Positions 54,237-63,485 of a stretch of DNA of 64,000 nt are shown piece by piece. The position numbers and the translations under genes are program-made. Source of the stretch: Flavobacterium sp. GT3R68 (GTDB lineage Bacteria; Bacteroidota; Bacteroidia; Flavobacteriales; Flavobacteriaceae); the NCBI RefSeq assembly GCF_007109225.1, contig NZ_VJZK01000003.1, positions 310,001 through 374,000 on the forward strand, written 5' to 3'. How positions within the stretch are numbered: the stretch's first letter is position 1; every line of letters starts with the position of its first letter. Below the pieces are notes generated by a model. That model was not told where the DNA came from, did no database searches, and saw nothing but the letters and a program-made list of their open reading frames with translations.

Positions 54237-54770
54237 ATGACGCTTTCACACGATTATATAGCGGAGATTATAAATACCGGGATACTCCTTATTTTATTTG
54301 TTATACTGCGAATTATAGTTACAAAATTGGTAAGACGCTATGCCAAAACGGCGCATATAGTGGAGCATCGTACCAATTTAGTGATAAAGTACATTCATCT
54401 ACTGATTAACATTCTGGCTGCAACAGCCTTGATTGTGATTTGGGGCTTTCAGACGAAAGACATTATAGTAGCGCTTTCCTCTATAACTACTGTTGTGGGG
54501 GTTGCCATGTTTGCCCAATGGTCCATTTTGAGTAATATTACTTCGGGCATCATTTTATTCTTTTCGTTTCCCTTTAAAATCGGCGATATTATCCGGATAC
54601 ACGACAAGGATTTCCCAATCGAAGGGGAAATCGAAGACATTCGGGCGTTTCATATGTATCTGAAAACCAGGAACGGAGAAATGGTCACCTACCCCAATAA
54701 TTTGCTTTTACAGAAAGGAATCTCTATTCTGAAAAACCACTCTTTTGATGATACAGAATTCGTAGATTAA
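54237..54770 (+). CDS. Small MscS-family mechanosensitive channel protein
   Basis: A 177-residue MscS-like protein: transmembrane helices (about 7-28, 43-67, 77-100) with the pore-lining TM3 GVAMFAQWSILSNITSGIILFFSFP and the following beta domain KIGDIIRIHDKDFPIEGEIEDI. It ends after the middle beta domain and lacks the C-terminal alpha-beta vestibule of E. coli MscS, as in several short Bacteroidetes homologues. Last gene of the operon. Confidence 0.87.
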   Translation: MTLSHDYIAEIINTGILLILFVILRIIVTKLVRRYAKTAHIVEHRTNLVIKYIHLLINILAATALIVIWGFQTKDIIVALSSITTVVGVAMFAQWSILSNITSGIILFFSFPFKIGDIIRIHDKDFPIEGEIEDIRAFHMYLKTRNGEMVTYPNNLLLQKGISILKNHSFDDTEFVD

Positions 54771-54831
54771 TACTTTTTAATATTTATTTTTTCTTTATTT
54801 TTTATTAAAAATCTTATTTTTCTTGCATTAT

Positions 54832-54844
54832 AAGTGTGAATTAT
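54832..54844 (+). promoter_or_regulatory. Shared 13-bp element, copy 1 (before AI-2E gene)
   Basis: AAGTGTGAATTAT lies 113 bp before the first AI-2E gene. The identical 13-mer occurs at 63473-63485, before the last gene of the window. In both places a CATCTTTG -7-like box follows about 45-50 bp downstream (54894-54901 here). One possible reading is a common activator site; chance cannot be excluded in AT-rich DNA. Confidence 0.3.
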
Positions 54845-54956
54845 GTAAATTTAAATAAATTTCATATAACATTTCTGTGTTATGAAGATCGCATCTTTGT
54901 ACTACGTTTATAATTTTCCTTAGACGATTAATTTATTTTCTAAATGACAAATTCAT

Positions 54957-56162
54957 ATGAACGAAATTCTCAAATTACCATTTTACGCAAAACTTACATT
55001 CATAATTATAGGTTTAATTGGTATCAGTTATATCTTTTATGTTGGTCAGGATATATTAAATCCCATCATGCTGGCGTTTTTATTTGCAGTATTACTCCGA
55101 CCGGTTGTAATTTTTTTTAAAACTAAACTACATTTTCCACATGTACTTGCAGCTATTACCAGCGTGACGCTTTTTGTGCTGGTTATTTTAGCTATAGTGA
55201 CATTTATTTCAGTACAAATCAGCGATATGGCTGACGATTATAATAAAATAGAACGGAATTTCTCTGCTCATGCACGTAATGTCCAGCATTATATCAGAGA
55301 TAATTTTCACATAAGCTCAAGAGATCAAAAAGAATATCTTGACGCTGCAACGGATGATTCAATGTTAGAAGGCAAAAAAATTATCGGGGTTACCCTCGTC
55401 TCTTTTACAGATACGCTCTTAAATATTATCCTGGTACCCATTTACATGTTTCTAATCTTACTATACCGGACCCATTTCATGCTCTTTGTAGCCAAATTAT
55501 TTAAGAAAGAGCACCATTATCAATTAAAAGAAATATTGACAGATATTAAAATGGCCGTGAAAAGTTATATTGCCGGACTTATTCTGGAAATGATAGCCGT
55601 CTCGGTGCTGACATCGGTAGGATTAATGATAATTGGGGTGGAATATGCCATTTTAATGGGCGTTATAACCGGAATTTTGAATCTGATTCCCTATATCGGA
55701 ATCCTTTTTGCAGGTATTTTAACCATTATCGCGTCGCTGACCGGCTCATCTGATTTATCAATCGTAATTGGGGTTATTGTGGTAAACGTTATTGTACAAT
55801 TAATCGATAATAATGTTCTGGTGCCACTGATTGTTAATTCAAAAGTCGAAATCAATGCGTTTGTTTCCATTATAGGAATAATCATTGGTAATTCTCTTTG
55901 CGGGATTACCGGAATGTTTTTAGCCATTCCCATCATTGCTATCCTCAAAGTTATTTTTGATAAAATTGACGGCCTGCAAGCGTGGGGATATTTAATGGGA
56001 GACGACCTGCCTAAAACCTATGTATGGAGAAAAATTAAATTTCCGCTCTATGACTATGATTCTGAAAAACCAACTGATACCTTTACGGTAACCACTGAAA
56101 TTCCTGCCCCTATTTTTACGGAAACAAATACCAATAAGGAAGAGAATATTAATCGGAACTGA
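54957..56162 (+). CDS. AI-2E/PerM-like membrane transporter, paralogue 1
   Basis: A 401-residue multi-pass protein of the AI-2E (PerM/TqsA-like) exporter family. Helices cluster at 9-45, 65-85, 150-170 and 200-320, with the family core GVITGILNLIPYIGILFAGIL and VQLIDNNVLVPLIVNSK. The C-terminal tail WGYLMGDDLPKTYVWR is shared with the paralogue at 60375. It is the first gene of the operon containing mlaE, mlaF and mlaD (11 bp before mlaE). Cargo unknown; some relatives export autoinducer-2 or affect sodium/proton balance. Confidence 0.88.
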   Translation: MNEILKLPFYAKLTFIIIGLIGISYIFYVGQDILNPIMLAFLFAVLLRPVVIFFKTKLHFPHVLAAITSVTLFVLVILAIVTFISVQISDMADDYNKIERNFSAHARNVQHYIRDNFHISSRDQKEYLDAATDDSMLEGKKIIGVTLVSFTDTLLNIILVPIYMFLILLYRTHFMLFVAKLFKKEHHYQLKEILTDIKMAVKSYIAGLILEMIAVSVLTSVGLMIIGVEYAILMGVITGILNLIPYIGILFAGILTIIASLTGSSDLSIVIGVIVVNVIVQLIDNNVLVPLIVNSKVEINAFVSIIGIIIGNSLCGITGMFLAIPIIAILKVIFDKIDGLQAWGYLMGDDLPKTYVWRKIKFPLYDYDSEKPTDTFTVTTEIPAPIFTETNTNKEENINRN

Positions 56163-56172
56163 TCCTGTAAAT

Positions 56173-57009
56173 ATGAAAAAAACAGTCCCTATATCGAAGA
56201 TTAAAAATTATGCCAGAAAGAAAACTATCGATCTGACTGATGAAACGCTGCATAGAAAAAATAAATTTAGGCTGTTTGCTCATAATGTTGCAGATGTTGT
56301 CTTATTCCTTTTGGATGTTTTCAAAAATACATTTGCAAAAGGTTTCGAATTCAGGGAATTTCTTCGTCAGTGTTTCCAAATTGGTAATAAGTCCCTGCCA
56401 TTAATATCTGTTACCGGTGTCATCATCGGATTGGTATTAACGATACAATCCCGACCGGTACTGATTAATTTCGGCGCCGTCACAATGTTACCTGGGATGG
56501 TCGCCATCTCTATCATCAGAGAAATGGGACCCGTTATTACTGCTTTAATTTGTGCAGGAAAAATAGGTTCGAGTATGGGGGCCGAATTAGGTTCGATGCG
56601 GGTAACCGAACAAATTGATGCGATGGAAGTTTCCTCGACCAATCCTGTAAAGTTTTTGATCGTACCGAGAATATTAGCCGCTACCTTGATGATTCCAATA
56701 TTAATATTATATGCAGATGCGTGGGGTATATTTGGAAGTTGGGCAGGAGCCAATATTAAAGGAGATGTTAGTTTTGTATTATTCATTTCACAGGCTTTTG
56801 GCGATGTTGAATTCATGGATTTCCTTCCGGCAGTGATCAAGTCTTTCTTTTTCGGAGCGGTAATCGGCTTGGTAGGTTGTTATAAAGGATTTAATGCCGG
56901 ACGAGGAACAGAAAGCGTGGGTATAGCAGCAAATTCCGCCGTCGTAATGGCGTCTTTACTGGTGATAATTGTAGATTTAATCGCAGTTCAAATAACAGAT
57001 TTATTATGA
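56173..57009 (+). CDS. MlaE-like ABC transporter permease
   Basis: A 278-residue MlaE family permease of the inner membrane. The core GVIIGLVLTIQSRPVLINFGAVTMLPGMVAISIIREMGPVITALICAGKIGSSMGAELGSMRVTEQIDAM is the family signature; GCYKGFNAGRGTESVGIA is the second. The stop and the ATP-binding gene start overlap by 4 bp. The Mla/MCE machines move phospholipid across the periplasm. Confidence 0.93.
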   Translation: MKKTVPISKIKNYARKKTIDLTDETLHRKNKFRLFAHNVADVVLFLLDVFKNTFAKGFEFREFLRQCFQIGNKSLPLISVTGVIIGLVLTIQSRPVLINFGAVTMLPGMVAISIIREMGPVITALICAGKIGSSMGAELGSMRVTEQIDAMEVSSTNPVKFLIVPRILAATLMIPILILYADAWGIFGSWAGANIKGDVSFVLFISQAFGDVEFMDFLPAVIKSFFFGAVIGLVGCYKGFNAGRGTESVGIAANSAVVMASLLVIIVDLIAVQITDLL

Positions 57010-57791
57010 GTTCGGAACAAAAAAATAAAGAAAAGGAAGCAGTCATCACTGTTGAAGACCTTCAGATCCGATTTGGTGATTTGGAAGTACTCAAAGGTGT
57101 CAGTTTGGAACTTTTTACAGGAGAAAATCTGGTGGTGTTGGGGAAATCCGGTACCGGGAAATCAGTTTTAATCAAATGTATAATTCGTTTATTGAATGCA
57201 GATGCAGGCAAAATTGATGTTCTTGGACAGGAAGTCAATCAATTGAAAAGCAAGGAACTCGGTGAAATGAGAGAGAAAGTTGGGTTTCTGTTTCAAAGTG
57301 GTGCCTTATACGATTCAATGACAGTAAGGGAGAATCTTGAATTTCCACTGAGAAGAATAAAAAAAGATATGACCGAAGAGCAAATCAATGAGAAAGTCAA
57401 AGAAGTGCTTGAAAATGTCGGCCTTCCCGATGCGGTAGACAAAATGCCGTCGGAACTGTCAGGAGGAATGAAAAAAAGAATCAGCCTGGCCAGAACCATT
57501 ATTGTCGATCCGTCTATTATATTGTACGATGAACCTACTACAGGTCTGGATCCTGTGACATCACATGAAATCAGCTTGCTCATTAATGACATTCAAAAAA
57601 AATATAAGACGTCTTCCATCATTATTACGCATGATATCGAATGTGCCCGTACAGTGGCGAATCGGATTGTCATGCTTCAGGATGGAACCGTTTATAAAGA
57701 AGGAAAGTTGAAGGACTTTGAAAACACTTCAGATGAACTGGTCAATTCTTATTTTCAAAATCAAAATACTATCAATTTAAATAAAATATAA
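57006..57791 (+). CDS. MlaF-like ABC transporter ATP-binding protein
   Basis: A 261-residue ATPase for the MlaE permease. Walker A GKSGTGKSVL (about residues 46-55), Q-loop FQSG, ABC signature LSGGMKKR, Walker B IILYDEPTTGLDP and H-loop ITHD are all present. It overlaps mlaE by 4 bp and is followed 1 bp later by the mlaD-like gene, so the three make one transport unit. Confidence 0.94.
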   Translation: MSSEQKNKEKEAVITVEDLQIRFGDLEVLKGVSLELFTGENLVVLGKSGTGKSVLIKCIIRLLNADAGKIDVLGQEVNQLKSKELGEMREKVGFLFQSGALYDSMTVRENLEFPLRRIKKDMTEEQINEKVKEVLENVGLPDAVDKMPSELSGGMKKRISLARTIIVDPSIILYDEPTTGLDPVTSHEISLLINDIQKKYKTSSIIITHDIECARTVANRIVMLQDGTVYKEGKLKDFENTSDELVNSYFQNQNTINLNKI

Positions 57792-57792
57792 A

Positions 57793-58548
57793 ATGGAAGC
57801 ACATACACCCGCATTCAAATTCCGACTTGGATTGTTTATCATTATCGGAATCATACTGTTTATCTTGGGTATTTTCGTCATAGGAAAACAAAAAAATCTT
57901 TTTGATCCGGTTTTCAAGTTAAAGGCTGATTTTCGAAATGTAAGTGGCTTACAAGTTGGAAATACCGTTCGTTTTTCCGGTATCAACATTGGAACGGTGG
58001 ATAATATTGCCATTGTTAATGATTCCACAGTCAAGGTTGAAATGCTGATTAAAAAAGAAGTTCAGAAATTTATTAAATCCGATAGCAAGGCCGGTATAGG
58101 CGCCGAAGGAATCATTGGCGATAAAGTCATTGTATTGTCACCGGGTGATTCGTCCACAGTGATGGTAAAAGACGGCCAGATGATTGCCTCTTCCGAACCG
58201 GTAGAAACTGACGAAATCATGAAAAGCCTTCAGATGACAGCCGATAATGCTGCTGTTGCCACTAATGAAATTTCGGAAATTTTAATTAAAATTAATAAAG
58301 GTGAAGGAACATTGGGAAGATTAATTCAAGACAAAACCATGGCTGATAATATTGACCAGACCATCAAAAACCTTAAACAAGGAACGAATAAACTGGATGA
58401 AAATATGGAAGCGGCTAAACATAATTTTCTGCTGAAGGGTTTTTTCAAAAAGAAACAAAAAGCAGCTGATAAGGCTAAGAAGGAAGCAGAAAAGAAAGCA
58501 GCGGAGGCAAAAGAGCAAAAAGAAAAAGCAGCTGAAAAAGCAAAATAA
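57793..58548 (+). CDS. MlaD-like MCE domain protein
   Basis: A 251-residue substrate-binding protein with one N-terminal anchor (about 12-30, GLFIIIGIILFILGIFVIG) and one MCE domain (FRNVSGLQVGNTVRFSGINIGTVDNI, VIVLSPGDS). The tail from about 200 to the end is a Lys/Ala/Glu helix (AADKAKKEAEKKAAEAKEQK), which could be a flexible or coiled spacer. Single MCE domain is as in MlaD. The outer-membrane lipoprotein partner MlaA and MlaB/MlaC are not seen in the window. Confidence 0.92.
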   Translation: MEAHTPAFKFRLGLFIIIGIILFILGIFVIGKQKNLFDPVFKLKADFRNVSGLQVGNTVRFSGINIGTVDNIAIVNDSTVKVEMLIKKEVQKFIKSDSKAGIGAEGIIGDKVIVLSPGDSSTVMVKDGQMIASSEPVETDEIMKSLQMTADNAAVATNEISEILIKINKGEGTLGRLIQDKTMADNIDQTIKNLKQGTNKLDENMEAAKHNFLLKGFFKKKQKAADKAKKEAEKKAAEAKEQKEKAAEKAK

Positions 58549-59194
58549 TTCTACTGTGCGAAATCTTAAATTGTGTTAAATAAGCTACATTTTTTTATTC
58601 TGTAAAATAAATCTTATTCCTATCCGTTTTCATCTATATCATTTTTACTAGTCATTATTCTGTTTTTAAAAAAGGGAAATATTAAACCCAGAGTTAACAA
58701 AAAAAATTGAAAAATTGAAAAAAAAATTAAAGTCAATTACAATATTTTTCGTTATCTTAGCTAAAGCTAACGAGTTAGCTTATAAAACACACAAAACAGC
58801 ACTCTATATAAAGTGAAATTTAAAGTTCGACAACGTCAAATTTTTGAAAACCGAACGTCTTTTTTTAATAATAAAATGTTTTGGTGCAAACAATAAGTTG
58901 GTTTTTTAGTCTGAATATTTTTTACTGACTCTTTAAAAAAAATTTCGAAGCTCTGACATAAATTTTATGTAATAACTATCGAAAATTCAGTAAAAAATTG
59001 GCAAACAGGAAACTATTCAGACCCCCAAATGATTTTGTTTCCGAAATTATCTACAGGCAATAACCTGTAATTAATAAGCATACCACTCATAAAATTCCTA
59101 CCTATGAGAATTCAGAAAAAATTTAAGAATTGTTTACTTTAAATTTTAATATTCAAGTTTTAAAAATAATTAATTAATCTAATACATAAATATC
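58549..59194 (+). other. Long AT-rich leader/intergenic region
   Basis: 646 bp without a protein signature. It contains an 18-bp inverted repeat at 58764-58781 preceded by a TATCTTAG box, a possible hairpin GTTCG...CGAAC (about 58828-58854) followed by TCTTTTTTT, and A-rich stretches. This spacing is unusually long for the cluster and may hold a small RNA or a complex promoter for the YtxH gene. Confidence 0.4.
58764..58781. promoter_or_regulatory. 18-bp inverted repeat (possible operator)
   Basis: AAGCTAAC-GA-GTTAGCTT is a perfect inverted repeat with a 2-bp centre, sitting about 5 bp after a TATCTTAG -7-like box. The position, right over a would-be start point, suits a repressor site; it could also be a small hairpin. 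Confidence 0.4.
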
Positions 59195-59476
59195 ATGAGT
59201 ACAGGAAAAGTAGTTTTAGGAGCTTTAGCAGGAGTAGCGGCAGGTGCAATTTTAGGAGTATTATTTGCCCCGGAAAAAGGTACAGAAACCCGTAAAAAAA
59301 TTGCTGAGAAAGGAAAAGATGCAGCTGGTGACTTAAAAACCAAATACAATGATTTAATTGACAAACTCACTTCCAAATTGGAAACAGTGAAAGATGAGGG
59401 TTTAGGGTATTTGGAAAATGAAAAAAACAACTTAGTGAAAACCGCTAAAAGTAGTTACGAAAGTTCATCAAAATAA
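59195..59476 (+). CDS. YtxH domain-containing protein
   Basis: A 93-residue protein of the YtxH (general stress) family. The N-terminal Gly/Ala membrane-associated segment VVLGALAGVAAGAILGVLFAPEKGTETRKKI is diagnostic; the rest is a charged amphipathic helix. It begins a run of three small co-oriented genes that lie between the mla genes and the second AI-2E paralogue. Stress induction is known for the family in firmicutes, inferred here. Confidence 0.9.
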   Translation: MSTGKVVLGALAGVAAGAILGVLFAPEKGTETRKKIAEKGKDAAGDLKTKYNDLIDKLTSKLETVKDEGLGYLENEKNNLVKTAKSSYESSSK

Positions 59477-59485
59477 TTTGAAATC

Positions 59486-59848
59486 ATGAAAGATAAAGTA
59501 ATATTAATAGAGATGCTTATCGACAAAATAGAACAATATAGTAAAACTACTATTGAACTCTATAAGCTAAAGGCCATAGACAAATCTACTGATGTGTTTG
59601 CATCCTTGGGGTCCCGGATTATCATTTTTATTATTATTGCTTTATTTTTCATTGTTTTATCTATGGGTGTCGCCTTATATCTAGGCGAAGTATTGGGAAA
59701 ATCCTATTATGGGTTCTTCGCAGTGGCAAGCTTTTACGGATTGACAGCTATTATATTGTTTATGATCCGAAAATCACACATTGAGAAAAGCTTTAATGAT
59801 TATATCGTTAATCAAATTTTTAAAGAAAAGAAAGATGCAGGTAATTAA
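59486..59848 (+). CDS. Phage holin family-like (PF07332) membrane protein
   Basis: A 120-residue protein with an N-terminal helix (IDKIEQYSKTTIELYKLKAIDK) and two transmembrane helices (IIFIIIALFFIVLSMGVALYLGEVLG and FFAVASFYGLTAIILFMI), matching Phage_holin_3_6/YqjE-type proteins, which commonly follow YtxH or YqjD-like genes and are not phage holins. 9 bp after ytxH, so co-transcribed; its end overlaps the next gene by 14 bp. Confidence 0.8.
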   Translation: MKDKVILIEMLIDKIEQYSKTTIELYKLKAIDKSTDVFASLGSRIIIFIIIALFFIVLSMGVALYLGEVLGKSYYGFFAVASFYGLTAIILFMIRKSHIEKSFNDYIVNQIFKEKKDAGN

Positions 59849-60227
59849 AGATAATCAATCGCTCGGCGAAGCAATAGCACATCTGGAAAATGTGCGCCGG
59901 TCTGAAGGCATTCTCCTGAAAGAACACTTTCAGCATACTGTTCACAATCTGAACCCAATAACAATGTTAAAGGATAAATTGGGGGACACTTTTTCATCAC
60001 CCATGTTTAGACATGAAATTGTGCAAGGTGCATTAGGAGTCGCTGGCGGGTTACTTACCAATAAACTGGTAATGGCCTTACCATTTGGCGGTATGTTAAA
60101 AAAGGTACTTTCGTCCGTGGTCCAAACGGGTCTTGGTAAAGTAGCTTTAAAAAAACCCAGTAACATCAAAAAATCCGGTGTTTCTTTTTTAAAAAATGTT
60201 CTACATAAGATGAAAATAGAAGCTTAA
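59835..60227 (+). CDS. Small protein of the YtxH operon, function unknown
   Basis: A 130-residue protein from ATG 59835; the upstream ATG at 59781 is inside the preceding gene in another frame and its extra 18 residues look unlike the rest. Central segments LGDTFSSPMFRHEIVQGALGVAGGLLTNKL form a Gly-rich hydrophobic helix, and the end is basic. It is translationally coupled to the holin-like gene. No family recognised. Confidence 0.65.
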   Translation: MQVIKDNQSLGEAIAHLENVRRSEGILLKEHFQHTVHNLNPITMLKDKLGDTFSSPMFRHEIVQGALGVAGGLLTNKLVMALPFGGMLKKVLSSVVQTGLGKVALKKPSNIKKSGVSFLKNVLHKMKIEA

Positions 60228-60374
60228 CACCTCCCAAGCAACATTCATTAAGCATTTTTTTGGTTTGAAAATTGAACCCTACAACCGGTTTACACTCTCT
60301 TCGTTAGTCAGTTTGCATTAAAATACACTATATTTATAACTTGTAAAGTAGTGGCTTTTTATAAATCTGTTTTT

Positions 60375-61613
60375 ATGAACGATACCGTGAGATTACCTTT
60401 TTATGCTAAACTGGCACTTACCTTATTGAGTTTGGTTGCTATATTTACTATTTTGTATTTTGGCCAAAATATTATCATCCCACTTCTTCTTGCCTTACTT
60501 TTTGCCATTTTACTACGACCAGTATCCCATTTCTTAAAATCAAAACTGCGGTTTCCGCATGTAATAGCCGTTATGTTTTCGGTATTTCTATTTGTCATTG
60601 TAGTGGCCGGGATTATTACTTTTATCTCCTGGCAAATCAGCGGTATTGCGAATGATTGGAATACGATAAAAAACAACCTCTCCCTACATATTGATAATCT
60701 TCAGGAAATTGTCCGCGATAATTTTAATCTTAGCAAAAGAGAACAAAAAAAATTACTTAATGAAGCTACCGAAAGCTCTTTAAATACAGGTAAGGACATT
60801 CTTGGAAGTACCTTAATGTCTTTTACTGCGACTTTATTAAATTTGTTGATAATTCCTATCTACACATTCCTAATTCTGTTATACAGAACCCATTTTATCA
60901 AATTTCTTTGTCAATTATTTAAACCGGAATACCACAATACTCTCAATGATATATTATGTCAGGTAAAAGTTTCTGTGCAGAGTTATATCACCGGGCTGAT
61001 GATTCAGATGGTTACCGTATCTACATTAACTGCTGTCGGATTTATGATTATAGGAGTAAAATACGCCATTGTATTAGGGCTGATTACAGGCATCCTCAAC
61101 CTAATTCCCTACATTGGAATTTTATTTGCAGGATTCTTGAGTGTTATTGCAACGCTAACTGGTTCACCGGATTTATCCATGATTTTAAGTGTTGTTATCG
61201 TTATCGTTATTGTTCAGTTGATAGACAACAACCTCATTGTAACGATGATTGTGAGTTCTAAAGTAAAAATAAATGCATTGGCATCTATCGTGGGAATCGT
61301 AATTGGTGGAGCGATGTGTGGAGTTCCGGGTATGTTTTTGGCCATACCGATACTAGCCATCCTGAAGGTTATATTCGACAGGATTGAGTCATTGAAACCC
61401 TGGGGATATTTAATAAGTGATGATTTGCCCAAAACCTATACATGGCGCAATATTACCCTACCTTTGTTTGATTCTGAAACAGCCAAAGAAATTACCCAAA
61501 CCATTACCGAAAGCAAACCACCGGTTTTTACCAAAACTACCACTGGCGAACCACTTACTAATGATGATTGTGCTGAAAATGAAACAGGAAAGGGAAATGA
61601 TAATAAACCATAA
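60375..61613 (+). CDS. AI-2E/PerM-like membrane transporter, paralogue 2
   Basis: A 412-residue paralogue of the protein at 54957, starting at ATG 60375 (MNDTVRLPFYAKLALTLL) in preference to GTG 60351. The two share long identical blocks such as ITGILNLIPYIGILFAG, VQLIDNN and WGYLxxDDLPKTYxWR, so they come from a duplication. The C-terminal tail is acidic. Placed at the other end of the envelope cluster, before the Omp85-like gene. Confidence 0.88.
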   Translation: MNDTVRLPFYAKLALTLLSLVAIFTILYFGQNIIIPLLLALLFAILLRPVSHFLKSKLRFPHVIAVMFSVFLFVIVVAGIITFISWQISGIANDWNTIKNNLSLHIDNLQEIVRDNFNLSKREQKKLLNEATESSLNTGKDILGSTLMSFTATLLNLLIIPIYTFLILLYRTHFIKFLCQLFKPEYHNTLNDILCQVKVSVQSYITGLMIQMVTVSTLTAVGFMIIGVKYAIVLGLITGILNLIPYIGILFAGFLSVIATLTGSPDLSMILSVVIVIVIVQLIDNNLIVTMIVSSKVKINALASIVGIVIGGAMCGVPGMFLAIPILAILKVIFDRIESLKPWGYLISDDLPKTYTWRNITLPLFDSETAKEITQTITESKPPVFTKTTTGEPLTNDDCAENETGKGNDNKP

Positions 61614-61636
61614 TTCGTAATCAGACATTATTTCAA

Positions 61637-63466
61637 ATGCTTCAAAATAGACAATTTATATTTTTACTCTTCGTGATTTTTAGTTTTCAGAATTCCTTTG
61701 CACAGGTAACTGAACCTAAGAAGGACAGTGCCAAGGTGTATAAAGACATTCAGAAGTATTCCAAAAAAAATAAATTTACACGGGTACTACATGGATTGGT
61801 TTTTGAACCGATTAAATCGAAAAAGAAAGTCATCAAAGTTAAGAAGGTAAAAAAGAGATTCCTGAATTATGAAGGGAAGATTGTTCGTAATATCGATGTT
61901 GTTACATTAGATCCATTTGGTTTTTCGGAAACGGACACTACTGCCTATCCAAAGAAATTTATGTCAAAAGCTGGTAATAGCCTGCATGCCAAATCCAAAA
62001 AACTGACGATAAAAAACCTGTTGCTTTTTAAGAGGAACCGACCTTTAGATTCGTTAATTGTAAAAGAATCGGAACGTTTGATCAGAAGTCAGAGATATAT
62101 CCGAGGTGTAATCATTACACCAAAATTAGTTTCCAAAGACTCAGATTCGGTTGATGTTTACATCCGCGTTCTGGACTCGTGGAGTTTAGTCCCTGAAATT
62201 GCAGCTTCGAATAGTAAAATGGCTGTCGATATTACGGAGAGGAACTTTTTAGGAACGGGTCACCAATTCGAAAATGTCTATAAAAAAAGATATAATGACG
62301 GCGCTACAGCTTTTGATTCAAAATACGTGATACCAAACGTCCTCAACACGTATATCAGGACCACTTTAAATTATTATCAGGATTTGGATGACAACTATGG
62401 TAAAAGTATTAATATTGAGCGCCCTTTCTTCTCCTCATTCGCACAATGGGCAGCAGGAATTTATGTAGACCGACAATTCAGGACTGAAATGCTTCCAGAT
62501 ATCAATAACTTACTGGCCAGTCAAAATTTCAAATTCAATACCGGCGATTATTGGGCAGGTAATGCCATTACACTCTTCAAGGGAAATGCGGTGGATGAGC
62601 GAACCACGAATCTAATAACGACAGGGCGATACCTGCAAATTGATTATTTGGAAAGTCCCACTGACGCATATGACAGCTTACATGTCTTTTCAAGTGAAAA
62701 ATTCTACTTAATGGGACTGGCCATATCTTCCAGACAGTATGTGGAAGATAAATATATATTCAATTACCGTATTGTGGAAGATGTACCGGTTGGAAAAGTA
62801 TTTGGATTGACCGGAGGAATCCAGAACAAAAACAATGCGGATAGATTCTATCTCGGTGCCCGGGTCGCCTTGGGCAGATATTACAAATGGGGTTACCTGA
62901 GTTCTAATTTTGAATATGGTACTTTCTTTAATGAAAAAACTTCCGAGCAAAGTGTCTTTTCTGCACAATCCAATTATTTTACCAATCTAATTGAAAAAGG
63001 CAATTGGAAATTTCGACAATTTATTAAGGCTCAAGCCGTAATAGGAAACCGAAGACTGGCATCAGATGCAGACAGACTTACCTTAAATGACGCCAATGGG
63101 ATTTCCGGGTTTAACTCCACTACCCTTTTCGGTACCAAAAAAGTGCTTCTGACTTTTCAGACCCAATCCTATTCTCCTCATAACATTTGGGGATTTCGCT
63201 TTAATCCGTATGTGAATTATAGTATTGGCATGCTCGGAAATAGTGAAACCGGATTTAGGAAAAGTAAAGCTTATTCTCAAATAGGAGCTGGGGTTATCAT
63301 CCGAAATGACTACCTGGTATTTAATTCTTTTCAATTGTCCCTTGCTTTTTATCCAGTTATCCCAGGAAGCGGCGAAGATATATTTAAAACCAATGCACTC
63401 AATAGTGAAGATTTTGGTTTTCAAAATTTCGAAATATCTAAACCCCAAACGGTTATGTATAAATAA
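61637..63466 (+). CDS. Omp85-like outer-membrane beta-barrel protein
   Basis: A 609-residue protein with a signal peptide (to about residue 23, NSFAQ), a Lys-rich linker (KSKKKVIKVKKVKKRFLNYEGK), POTRA-like periplasmic segments (DVVTLDPFGFSETDTTAYPKK ... LLLFKRNRPLDSLIVKESERLIRSQRYIRGV) and a C-terminal 16-strand-like barrel with many Tyr/Phe strands, finishing YLVFNSFQLSLAFYPV. Related to the BamA/TamA superfamily but shorter in POTRAs. It follows the second AI-2E gene by 23 bp. Substrate unknown. Confidence 0.8.
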   Translation: MLQNRQFIFLLFVIFSFQNSFAQVTEPKKDSAKVYKDIQKYSKKNKFTRVLHGLVFEPIKSKKKVIKVKKVKKRFLNYEGKIVRNIDVVTLDPFGFSETDTTAYPKKFMSKAGNSLHAKSKKLTIKNLLLFKRNRPLDSLIVKESERLIRSQRYIRGVIITPKLVSKDSDSVDVYIRVLDSWSLVPEIAASNSKMAVDITERNFLGTGHQFENVYKKRYNDGATAFDSKYVIPNVLNTYIRTTLNYYQDLDDNYGKSINIERPFFSSFAQWAAGIYVDRQFRTEMLPDINNLLASQNFKFNTGDYWAGNAITLFKGNAVDERTTNLITTGRYLQIDYLESPTDAYDSLHVFSSEKFYLMGLAISSRQYVEDKYIFNYRIVEDVPVGKVFGLTGGIQNKNNADRFYLGARVALGRYYKWGYLSSNFEYGTFFNEKTSEQSVFSAQSNYFTNLIEKGNWKFRQFIKAQAVIGNRRLASDADRLTLNDANGISGFNSTTLFGTKKVLLTFQTQSYSPHNIWGFRFNPYVNYSIGMLGNSETGFRKSKAYSQIGAGVIIRNDYLVFNSFQLSLAFYPVIPGSGEDIFKTNALNSEDFGFQNFEISKPQTVMYK

Positions 63467-63472
63467 TTTTTA

Positions 63473-63485
63473 AAGTGTGAATTAT
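63473..63485 (+). promoter_or_regulatory. Shared 13-bp element, copy 2
   Basis: AAGTGTGAATTAT, identical to 54832-54844, with a CATCTTTG box downstream (63533-63540). It precedes the last gene in the window by about 205 bp. Confidence 0.3.

Noticed and set aside
59486..59848. Phage-derived holin
   Set aside because: The holin-like family name is historical; the neighbours are envelope and stress genes and no other phage gene is nearby.
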